DNA from: Clostridiales bacterium
GTDB lineage: Bacteria; Bacillota_A; Clostridia; Saccharofermentanales; Saccharofermentanaceae
DNA length: 15,394 nt
Assembly: GCA_017649745.1 (NCBI GenBank)
Contig: JAGCGE010000306.1
Coordinates: 1-15,394 of the forward strand
Direction: 5' to 3'
Shown piece after piece: positions 6,860 through 13,627 of this stretch. The position numbers were made by a program, and so were the translations under genes. Numbering within the stretch: the stretch's first letter is position 1; each line of letters opens with the position of its first letter. Below the pieces are notes generated by a model. The model did not search any database, was not told where the DNA came from, and saw only the letters and a program-made list of their open reading frames with translations.

Positions 6860-9088
6860 TTAGTCATTTGATGTTGCCGGTTCATAAGAACGTGTCTCAA
6901 CTTCGAGATATCTGTCGGCAACTGCATTTTTAGCAAGTTCAATAAGTTCTTCCTGGCTGTCATGTTTCTCTTTACCACGAAGATCCATCTTATGATATGT
7001 TCCGTCAGAACTTAAGATATGTGCTCTGACCGTATCATTAAGTTCGACTTCAAGGATCTCCATAACACGCCTTCTGCAATCCTCATCCTCTATCGGGAAC
7101 ATGAGCTCGACACGCCTGTTAAGGTTACGAGGCATCCAGTCAGCTGAAGCAAGATAAAGGTCTTCGTGTCCCTCGTTAAGGAAATAGAATATTCTCGAGT
7201 GTTCAAGGAATCTACCAGTTATTGAACGCACGCTGATGTTTTCGGACATCTTAGGAACACCAGGACGGAGGCAACATATACCACGAACTATAAGATCGAT
7301 CTTTACTCCTGCATTTGATGCTGCGTAAAGTTCTTCTATGACTTCATCGTCAACAAGAGAGTTGATCTTAGCAACGATCCTTGCTTCCTTACCTTCAACT
7401 GCATTTTGAGCCTCACGCCTGATCTTCTTAATGAAGTATTTCTTCATCTCGATCGGAGCAGGAATAAGTCTGTGCCAATGCTGAGGGATCGAGAAACCTG
7501 AGAGCATATTAAAGAACTCAGATGCATCTTCTCCGAAACTTTCCGAAGCTGTGAAAAGTCCAACGTCAGTATAGATACGTGCTGTTATGTCATTATAGTT
7601 ACCTGTCGCAAGATGGAGATAACGTCTGATTCCGTCCTCTTCTTTTCGAACGACAAGAGTGATCTTACTGTGTGTCTTAAGTCCTACGATACCGTAGATT
7701 ACGTGGCAGCCTGCTTTCTCAAGCATCTTAGCCCAGTTGATGTTATTCTCTTCATCGAATCTGGCCTTAAGCTCAACGAGTACCATGACCTGCTTACCGT
7801 TTCTGGCAGCCTCAAGAAGCGACTGGATGATCGGGGATCTTGAAGATACACGATAAAGTGTCTGCTTGATTGCAAGTACATTAGGATCGATAGCAGCCTG
7901 GTGAACAAATTCCAGAACAGGGTCGAATGATTCATAAGGATGATGAACGATCCTGTCTTTCTCTTTGATCTGCTCGAAAATGTTATCAAGGTCGCTATCG
8001 AACATCGAAGCTTCTGCCGGAGTATGATGAGGATAACAAAGTTCAGGATTATCATCTTCAAGGCTTCCATATACCTTCATCAGGAAAGTAAGATCGATAG
8101 GTCCGTTTACACTGAAGATATCGTCCTCATTGATAGAGAGCTCAGTTGTAATGAATTCGAGGATGTCAGGATCGATATCTTCCTCTACTTCAAGTCTGAT
8201 GATCTCACCGAAACGGCGCTTTCTTACCTGCTCTTCGATCTCTTTAAGAAGATCTTCAGCTTCATCCTCGTCAATATCGAGATCGGCATTTCTCATTACT
8301 CTGTAGCATCCTGAAGCAAGTACCTTCTGACCATTAAAGAGCATATCGAGATTAGCCTGAATGATCTTTTCGACAGGTACAAAGACTGTCATATCGCCTT
8401 TCTTGATCTTATACATTCTCGGAACGACATTCGGGATCTGCAAAGTAGCAAAGTTAGCCTCCGACTCTTCGTCCTCTGTTACTCCTGCTGTGCCATACTC
8501 ACCAGATACGAGCGACTTACTCTTACCGTCGAGCATAACGCACAGATTGAGCATCCTGTTATAGATAAGCGGAAGAGGTCTTGATGAATCAACACCCATA
8601 GGAGTAAGGATCGGATAAAGCACATTCTTAAAGTAGAAGTCGCAGATCTCCTGATCCTCTTCTTTCAGCTCATCATAATCAAGGATGTAAATGTTGTTCT
8701 GCTTAAGCTGAGGCACGATAGATCTCGTATATGTTGAATACATAACAGACATAGACTCACGTGTCTTCTGATCGATCGCGGTAAGCTGTTCATTTACAGT
8801 CATTCCTGCTACATCTTTAGAAGTAAAATCGATACTTCTCATATCACGCAAGGAAGCTACACGAACAATATAGAACTCATCAAGGTTAGAAGCAGTGATC
8901 GACAGGAACTTGAGTCTCTCGAGGAGCGGATTTTTAACATCTCTTGCTTCATGCAAGATCCTGTCATTGAATTCGAGCCAGGACAATTCCCTGTTAAAGA
9001 AACGCTCTGACTTAGACTTCGGCAAAGAATCCTTACTCTTTTTCTTGCTCTTGACCTTCTTGGTCGTCTTCTTATCTGCCATGGTCAT
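6860..9088 (-). CDS. ppk1: Polyphosphate kinase 1
   Basis: 742 residues, slightly longer than the usual ~690-720 because of a Lys-rich N-terminal tail (residues 4-19). It reversibly makes inorganic polyphosphate from ATP. Visible signatures: FNRELSWLEFN (31-41), LKFLSITASNLDEFY (59-73), the GLKTHSK motif with His473, the expected autophosphorylated residue (His435 in E. coli by recall), and GRFLEHSR with His630, matching the second conserved histidine. SADWMPRNLNRRVE (648-661) is the conserved C-terminal block. The ATG at 9088 overlaps the stop of the Ppx-type gene as ATGA, suggesting translational coupling; a second ATG two codons later (9082) is equally well placed behind the AGGCAGG sequence and could be the true start. 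Pairing with the Ppx/GppA-family gene gives synthesis and turnover of polyphosphate in one unit. Confidence 0.97.
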   Translation of the reverse strand: MTMADKKTTKKVKSKKKSKDSLPKSKSERFFNRELSWLEFNDRILHEARDVKNPLLERLKFLSITASNLDEFYIVRVASLRDMRSIDFTSKDVAGMTVNEQLTAIDQKTRESMSVMYSTYTRSIVPQLKQNNIYILDYDELKEEDQEICDFYFKNVLYPILTPMGVDSSRPLPLIYNRMLNLCVMLDGKSKSLVSGEYGTAGVTEDEESEANFATLQIPNVVPRMYKIKKGDMTVFVPVEKIIQANLDMLFNGQKVLASGCYRVMRNADLDIDEDEAEDLLKEIEEQVRKRRFGEIIRLEVEEDIDPDILEFITTELSINEDDIFSVNGPIDLTFLMKVYGSLEDDNPELCYPHHTPAEASMFDSDLDNIFEQIKEKDRIVHHPYESFDPVLEFVHQAAIDPNVLAIKQTLYRVSSRSPIIQSLLEAARNGKQVMVLVELKARFDEENNINWAKMLEKAGCHVIYGIVGLKTHSKITLVVRKEEDGIRRYLHLATGNYNDITARIYTDVGLFTASESFGEDASEFFNMLSGFSIPQHWHRLIPAPIEMKKYFIKKIRREAQNAVEGKEARIVAKINSLVDDEVIEELYAASNAGVKIDLIVRGICCLRPGVPKMSENISVRSITGRFLEHSRIFYFLNEGHEDLYLASADWMPRNLNRRVELMFPIEDEDCRRRVMEILEVELNDTVRAHILSSDGTYHKMDLRGKEKHDSQEELIELAKNAVADRYLEVETRSYEPATSND

Positions 9089-10623
9089 ACCTGCCTTCTT
9101 ATCTTAAGTATTGCCTTTATTCCAATGACCTCTTCGAAAAGGTCGCTTCTGTGATCGAATGACCATTTCTCGAACGAGCAGTCATTCGTCGTATTACAGA
9201 TTATATTGAGCTCATCTCCCTGAAGATGAACATTGAACTTATTGATCTTCTGTCTATGGGAACTATCCATAGCATCAGCTATACGAAGGATAGCCGTAAG
9301 CTTAGATACAAGAACCTTCTTCTCTGAAGGAAGATTACCGTAGAACGGATCTTCATAAGGATTCTCACGAGGATAGAGCTTAACAACAAGACCTACTATA
9401 TCAAGCTCGTTATCATCAAGTCCTATAAGCTCCGTATAGTTGATGAGGTAATGAGCCGCATCATTATGGCTCTTCGCCTGAACGAACTTACCTACTTCGT
9501 GAAGGATAGCAGAGAGCTGAAGAAGGAATCTCTCACGTGGCTTTAATCCCGTGAACTTAAGAGAAGCATCAAATATCTCTAAAGCCGCCTTTTCCACGAA
9601 CTCGATATGCTTACGGTCGGTCTTATATCTCTTAGCGATATTTCTGGCACCGGAGATAAGATCCGACAAAGGATCTATCGAGAGCTTATATTCCATATTC
9701 TTGTATGCGTAACTATATACAACACCGTCAGACAGTGAAGCCGTCGGGAAATAGATCTCATCTAATCCCGTATACTCGAGCATATTCCTGACGATAAGAG
9801 CCGCAGGAAGAAGGAGCGGTGCGATACTGGAAGGAATAGAATCATTAAGAGTGAGATCTGTTGGTCTTGTATGAAGGAGATATTCATATACCTTCATAAA
9901 TTCCTTCTTACTTAAGATCACACAATCAGAGAATCCCTTACCTGCTAGAAGCTTAATAAATCCTGTCTCGCCTCCGAAAGCGATAAGACTCTTATAAGTG
10001 ATACCCTTAGGCTCGACCGCATGATAATCGTCAAGATCCTGTGCGATGAATTCCTCAAGAACATCTTCGTAGTGAGTAGTCTTTTTCTGAAGGTCAGAGA
10101 GCATCTCGGAAATACGAAGAGAACCTAATACTGTATTCTGACTAAAGATGAATTCCGACTTATCATAAACTGTCGCCTGCATCGAACCTGCGCCGATATC
10201 AAGGATCATGGTTCCGTGCTCGACGATATCCTTAAAGTCAGGCATCGTCTCCTTGACAGCGATGTTCTGATAGAACCTCTCCATCGAATTATCTAATACT
10301 TCTACTCGAAAACCGGTCTTGATCTTTATCTGCTCAAGAACTACTTCCCTGTTCTTCGCATCGCGAAGTGCTGACGTAGCAACGCAGAAGATCCTGGAGA
10401 CCTTATATTCCCTGCACTTAACTTCAAAGCTGTTAAGACAGTCACATATCGAATTTATCTGCTCGGTCTGAAGAGCCTTAGTCCTGAAAGCCTGAGTACC
10501 GAGCGATATGTACTTCCTGATCGTCTCGATCTCCTTAGGTCGTTTCTTCTGCCCTAATTCGAAGATCTTAAGCCTCGCGGTAAGAGAACCGATATCTATT
10601 ACCGCCACTAATTTCTTTGCCAT
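9085..10623 (-). CDS. ppx: Ppx/GppA-family phosphatase (probable exopolyphosphatase)
   Basis: 512 residues: an actin-like ASKHA phosphatase domain (~1-305) followed by an HD-type helical domain (~320-460) and a C-terminal tail. The family removes terminal phosphate from polyphosphate or from pppGpp. Motifs: DIGSLTARL (10-18) in place of the E. coli-type DxGSNS, ATSALRDAKN (82-91), a Glu at 115 in DNSMERF, DIGAGSMQ (142-149) in place of DIGGGSTE, then LHEVGK (374-379) and RIADAMDSSH (447-456) in the HD-type domain. These changes match, as I recall it, a clostridial subfamily that accompanies ppk1. Gene order supports a polyphosphate role over pppGpp hydrolysis, but the substrate is inferred. 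The ATG at 10623 has a TAAGG ribosome binding site that overlaps the stop of leuB, 11 bases away. Confidence 0.88.
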   Translation of the reverse strand: MAKKLVAVIDIGSLTARLKIFELGQKKRPKEIETIRKYISLGTQAFRTKALQTEQINSICDCLNSFEVKCREYKVSRIFCVATSALRDAKNREVVLEQIKIKTGFRVEVLDNSMERFYQNIAVKETMPDFKDIVEHGTMILDIGAGSMQATVYDKSEFIFSQNTVLGSLRISEMLSDLQKKTTHYEDVLEEFIAQDLDDYHAVEPKGITYKSLIAFGGETGFIKLLAGKGFSDCVILSKKEFMKVYEYLLHTRPTDLTLNDSIPSSIAPLLLPAALIVRNMLEYTGLDEIYFPTASLSDGVVYSYAYKNMEYKLSIDPLSDLISGARNIAKRYKTDRKHIEFVEKAALEIFDASLKFTGLKPRERFLLQLSAILHEVGKFVQAKSHNDAAHYLINYTELIGLDDNELDIVGLVVKLYPRENPYEDPFYGNLPSEKKVLVSKLTAILRIADAMDSSHRQKINKFNVHLQGDELNIICNTTNDCSFEKWSFDHRSDLFEEVIGIKAILKIRRQV

Positions 10624-10634
10624 AATAATCTGCC

Positions 10635-11690
10635 TTACAAGGACTCGATAACCGCAGAAGTCATCTCTTCCGTTGTCACGAGCTTGCCTTCTCCCTTATA
10701 TATATCTGCCGTCCTTAATCCCTTCTCAAGAACCTTATCAACGGCTTTGTTTATCATATCCGAAGCCTCGTCCTCACCAAGCGACCACTTAAAGAGCATC
10801 GCACAGGAAAGGATCGTTGCCAGAGGATTAGCTATACCTATACCCGCAATATCAGGAGCTGAACCGTGGACCGGCTCATACATTCCGGGCTTACCCGGAT
10901 CTCCTAAAGAAGCTGACGGAAGCATTCCGACCGAGCCCGTTATCTGTCCTGCCTCGTCTGAGAGGAGATCTCCGAACATGTTCGAAGTTACGATAACATC
11001 AAAGCTTTGCGGTCTTCCGATAAGCTGCATAGTTGCGTTGTCGATATATAAGAATTCTACACTAACTTCAGGGAAATTTCCTGCTTCACTATTAACTACT
11101 TCTCGCCAGAGTCTGCTGGTCTCAAGTACATTAGCCTTATCTACGACAGTAAGCTTCTTTGACCTTCCCATCGCATATCGAAAACCTTCTCTTACGATCC
11201 TTCTAATCTCGTAGTCACTATATTCCTCAGTATCGAATGCACCATTATCAGTCCTGCCCTTCTTACCAAAGTAGATACCACCTGTAAGTTCACGAACGAT
11301 AAGTATATCCATTGAATCAAGTCCCTTGATAGGACAAGCATCCGAAAGAGCGCTATACATCAGAGCAGGTCTTAAGTTGGAATATAATCCGAGTTCTTTT
11401 CGAAGAGAAAGAAGCGCCTTCTCAGGTCGAATGGAAGGATCGACATTATCCCACTTAGGTCCTCCTACTGCGCCAAGCAAGACCGCATCACTTCCCTTAC
11501 AGATATCAAGTGTCTCATCCGTTAGCGGAACGCCGTACTCGTCGATGGAGCAGCCGCCCGCAAGACACTCGGTATATTCAAGTTTAAATCCGACTTTTGT
11601 AGCGACGGCGTCCATAACCTTAACGGCACCGTTAACTACCTCAGGTCCTATTCCGTCACCTTTGATGAGTGCGATCTTATATTCTTTCAT
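10635..11690 (-). CDS. leuB: 3-Isopropylmalate dehydrogenase
   Basis: 351 residues from the ATG at 11690, one base after the leuD stop. A longer in-frame start at 11717 would add nine residues within leuD and is not needed, since MKEYKIALIKGDGIGPEV is the normal family start. It oxidises and decarboxylates 3-isopropylmalate with NAD to 2-ketoisocaproate, the third step of leucine synthesis. Signatures: GDGIGPEV (11-18), LGLYSNLRP with Arg97 and Arg107, Arg133 and Tyr140 in VRELTGGIYFG, Lys185 in VVDKANVLETSRLWR, metal ligands Asp217, Asp241 and Asp245, and EPVHGSAPDIAG (272-283) for NAD binding. RELTGGIYFG favours isopropylmalate over isocitrate as substrate. Third gene of the leuCDB unit; GAAGG lies about 10 bases before the ATG. 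Confidence 0.97.
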   Translation of the reverse strand: MKEYKIALIKGDGIGPEVVNGAVKVMDAVATKVGFKLEYTECLAGGCSIDEYGVPLTDETLDICKGSDAVLLGAVGGPKWDNVDPSIRPEKALLSLRKELGLYSNLRPALMYSALSDACPIKGLDSMDILIVRELTGGIYFGKKGRTDNGAFDTEEYSDYEIRRIVREGFRYAMGRSKKLTVVDKANVLETSRLWREVVNSEAGNFPEVSVEFLYIDNATMQLIGRPQSFDVIVTSNMFGDLLSDEAGQITGSVGMLPSASLGDPGKPGMYEPVHGSAPDIAGIGIANPLATILSCAMLFKWSLGEDEASDMINKAVDKVLEKGLRTADIYKGEGKLVTTEEMTSAVIESL

Positions 11691-11691
11691 A

Positions 11692-12177
11692 TCATTTTCC
11701 CTTCGTGTATTCCACAAGTCCGCCCGCGTCGATTATCTTTTGGATAAACGGAGGGAACGGCTTAGCTTTAAATACCAGGTCCTTTGTCTTATCGATGATG
11801 ATACCTTCCTCGAAATCGACTTCCACCTCATCACCGTTTTCGATGCCTTCATATGCTTCCTTGCATTCAAGGATAGGAAGTCCCATGTTGATGCTGTTCC
11901 TGTAAAAGATCCTCGCAAAATCAACTGCGATTACACATGAGATACCGCTGGCCTTAATTGCTACAGGAGCATGCTCTCTTGATGAACCGCAGCCGAAGTT
12001 CTTACCGGCTACGATTATGTCACCAGGCTTAACCTTGTTAATGAACTCGCTGTCTAGGTCTTCCATGCAGTGTACCTTAAGAAGCTCAGGGTCAGCAGTC
12101 GTCAGGAACCTGGCCGGGATTATGACGTCCGTATCGATATTCTCACCATACTTGAAAACTTTACCGCTTACTTTCAT
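11692..12177 (-). CDS. leuD: 3-Isopropylmalate dehydratase small subunit
   Basis: 161 residues from the ATG at 12177; an adjacent in-frame GTG at 12180 is less likely. It is the small (swivel) subunit of isopropylmalate isomerase, which together with LeuC converts 2- to 3-isopropylmalate. Signatures: [21 protein letters not shown] (5-25) and the active-site loop [12 protein letters not shown] (60-71). The ~160-residue length matches the bacterial/archaeal LeuD type that pairs with the ~420-residue LeuC seen next door. The ATG shares its first base with the leuC TGA stop (TGATG), and AGGAGG lies 7 bases upstream within the leuC end, so translation is probably coupled to give the two subunits in equal amount. 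Confidence 0.96.
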   Translation of the reverse strand: MKVSGKVFKYGENIDTDVIIPARFLTTADPELLKVHCMEDLDSEFINKVKPGDIIVAGKNFGCGSSREHAPVAIKASGISCVIAVDFARIFYRNSINMGLPILECKEAYEGIENGDEVEVDFEEGIIIDKTKDLVFKAKPFPPFIQKIIDAGGLVEYTKGK

Positions 12178-13457
12178 CACAATACCTCCTTAGGAGTTGC
12201 TACTCGTCCCATTATTGCTGAAGCTGCCGCAACAGGAACACCGCTTAAGATGACCTCTGAATCTTTGGTACCCATCCTTCCGACGAAATTACGGTTGGTC
12301 GTGGATACACATCTCTCACCGCTTGCAAGAACACCCATGTGAGCTCCAAGGCAAGGTCCGCATGTCGGTGTCGATATTACGCATCCGGCCTCTTCGAAAA
12401 TACTGATCAACCCTTCTTCGAGCGCAGTCTTATAGACTTTTCGAGAACCAGGGATAACTATGCAGCGAATATACTTATTTACCTTCTTGCCCTTAAGGAT
12501 AGATGCAGCCATCCTGATATCACTGATCCTGCCGTTAGTACATGAACCTATAACGACCTGATCTATCGGCATATCCTTAACATCAGCCGCTGCCTTTGTA
12601 TTAGACGGAAGATGAGGAAGAGCAACCGTCAGAGGAACCTCTGAAAGATCGATCTCGACCACCTTGGAATAAACAGCGTCATCATCAGGAACGAACGCTT
12701 TATACAAACCGCTGTTGAACCTGTCACGGTTGACCTTATCCATATAAGAAAGCGTAACTTCGTCGATCGGGAATATACCGTTCTTTCCACCTGCTTCGAT
12801 CGCCATATTGCAGATCGTGAGCCTGTCATCCATAGAAAGATCATGAACGCCATCTCCCGTAAATTCGATCGATTTATAAAGTGCACCGTCAACACCGATC
12901 AGACCGATAAGATGGAGAATGATGTCTTTACCGGTAACATATTCCTGCTTCTTACCTTTCAATACGACCTTAACTGCTTCAGGAACCTTAAACCAAGTCT
13001 TACCTGATGCCATAGCACAAGCCAGGTCAGTCGATCCTACGCCTGTTGCGAATGCTCCGAGCGCACCGTATGTACATGTGTGAGAATCGGCACCTATGAT
13101 CGCATCACCAGGAAATACTAGTCCGTTATCAGGGATGATAACATGCTCGATACCGTGACCTTCATCACCTAACTCGAAATACTTGGAGATGGAATTATCT
13201 CTGGCAAAACATCTCATGCATTTGGAAAGCTCTGCTGACTTGATATCTTTGTTCGGAGTGAAGTGATCAGGGACAAGACATACCTTATCTTTATCGAAGA
13301 CCTTACCACCCATCTTATTCAATATCTCTATTGCAGGCGGCGCTGTCACATCATTACCTAAGACTAAGTCAAGATCAGCCTCGATAAGATCTCCTTCTTT
13401 GACTTCTTCAAGCCCTGCATGATAAGCAAGGATCTTCTGCGTCATCGTCATTCCCAT
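12177..13457 (-). CDS. leuC: 3-Isopropylmalate dehydratase large subunit
   Basis: 426 residues from the ATG at 13457, preceded 9 bases upstream by [16 protein letters not shown] is the typical start of clostridial LeuC, so the in-frame TTG two codons earlier is rejected. It is the catalytic aconitase-type subunit carrying a 4Fe-4S cluster. The three cluster cysteines are visible: Cys306 in GSCTNGR, and Cys366 and Cys369 in TCGPCLG. Other motifs are [21 protein letters not shown] (122-142) and the C-terminal NRNFVGRMG (388-396). The related homoaconitase family is hard to exclude by sequence, but leuD and leuB directly downstream favour leucine synthesis. First gene after the promoter at 13489-13518. 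leuA, needed for the first step, is not in the window. Confidence 0.96.
   Translation of the reverse strand: MGMTMTQKILAYHAGLEEVKEGDLIEADLDLVLGNDVTAPPAIEILNKMGGKVFDKDKVCLVPDHFTPNKDIKSAELSKCMRCFARDNSISKYFELGDEGHGIEHVIIPDNGLVFPGDAIIGADSHTCTYGALGAFATGVGSTDLACAMASGKTWFKVPEAVKVVLKGKKQEYVTGKDIILHLIGLIGVDGALYKSIEFTGDGVHDLSMDDRLTICNMAIEAGGKNGIFPIDEVTLSYMDKVNRDRFNSGLYKAFVPDDDAVYSKVVEIDLSEVPLTVALPHLPSNTKAAADVKDMPIDQVVIGSCTNGRISDIRMAASILKGKKVNKYIRCIVIPGSRKVYKTALEEGLISIFEEAGCVISTPTCGPCLGAHMGVLASGERCVSTTNRNFVGRMGTKDSEVILSGVPVAAASAIMGRVATPKEVL
12180..12187 (-). promoter_or_regulatory. Strong Shine-Dalgarno for leuD inside the end of leuC
   Basis: AAGGAGG is read within the last codons of leuC, 7 bases before the leuD ATG, which itself overlaps the leuC stop as TGATG. 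This decides the ATG at 12177 over the GTG at 12180 as the leuD start. Confidence 0.7.
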
Positions 13458-13488
13458 AAGCAAAGTCCGCCTTTGAATTTATAATGTT

Positions 13489-13518
13489 ATTCTACAATAT
13501 CCACTATTCGATTCTCAA
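13489..13518 (-). promoter_or_regulatory. Predicted sigma-A promoter of the leuCDB operon
   Basis: On the minus strand TTGAGA (13513-13518) is separated by 18 bases from TAGAAT (13489-13494), each close to the consensus. Transcription would begin near 13482, leaving a ~25-base leader before the leuC ATG. That is too short for a T-box or leader-peptide attenuator, so control would have to be by a DNA-binding regulator or be constitutive. No clear operator is visible. Confidence 0.55.
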
Positions 13519-13572
13519 TTCATATTGACTCTTTTTCCTTAACGATATGCGTGTATTACAACGTTTAACACA

Positions 13573-13598
13573 AAACGGCGGTCCGAAGACCGCCGTCT
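13573..13598 (-). terminator. Intrinsic terminator with UUCG tetraloop
   Basis: On the minus strand a perfect 9-bp stem ACGGCGGTC/GACCGCCGT (13575-13596) closes a TTCG loop with a C-G closing pair, which is the very stable cUUCGg tetraloop. A G-U and an A-U pair can extend the stem. It is followed at once by TTTTGTGTT. It lies ~30 bases after the stop of the Ig-like/DUF4214 gene and separates that gene from the leu promoter. Confidence 0.9.
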
Positions 13599-13627
13599 GT
13601 TAATCAACAGTTATCAGTCAGATAATG

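Noticed and set aside
9494..9501. LHEVGK in the HD-type domain of the Ppx-family protein as a lost metal ligand
   Set aside because: As I recall, E. coli Ppx also has HE at this place, so the Asp-to-Glu change is not evidence of inactivation.
13495..13530. CodY-type operator at the leu promoter
   Set aside because: Only a loose partial match around the -35 region; not enough to claim a site.
13464..13574. T-box or leader-peptide attenuator upstream of leuC
   Set aside because: The space between the terminator and leuC is only ~110 bases and the predicted leader ~25 bases. There is no second terminator, no run of Leu codons and no T-box sequence.
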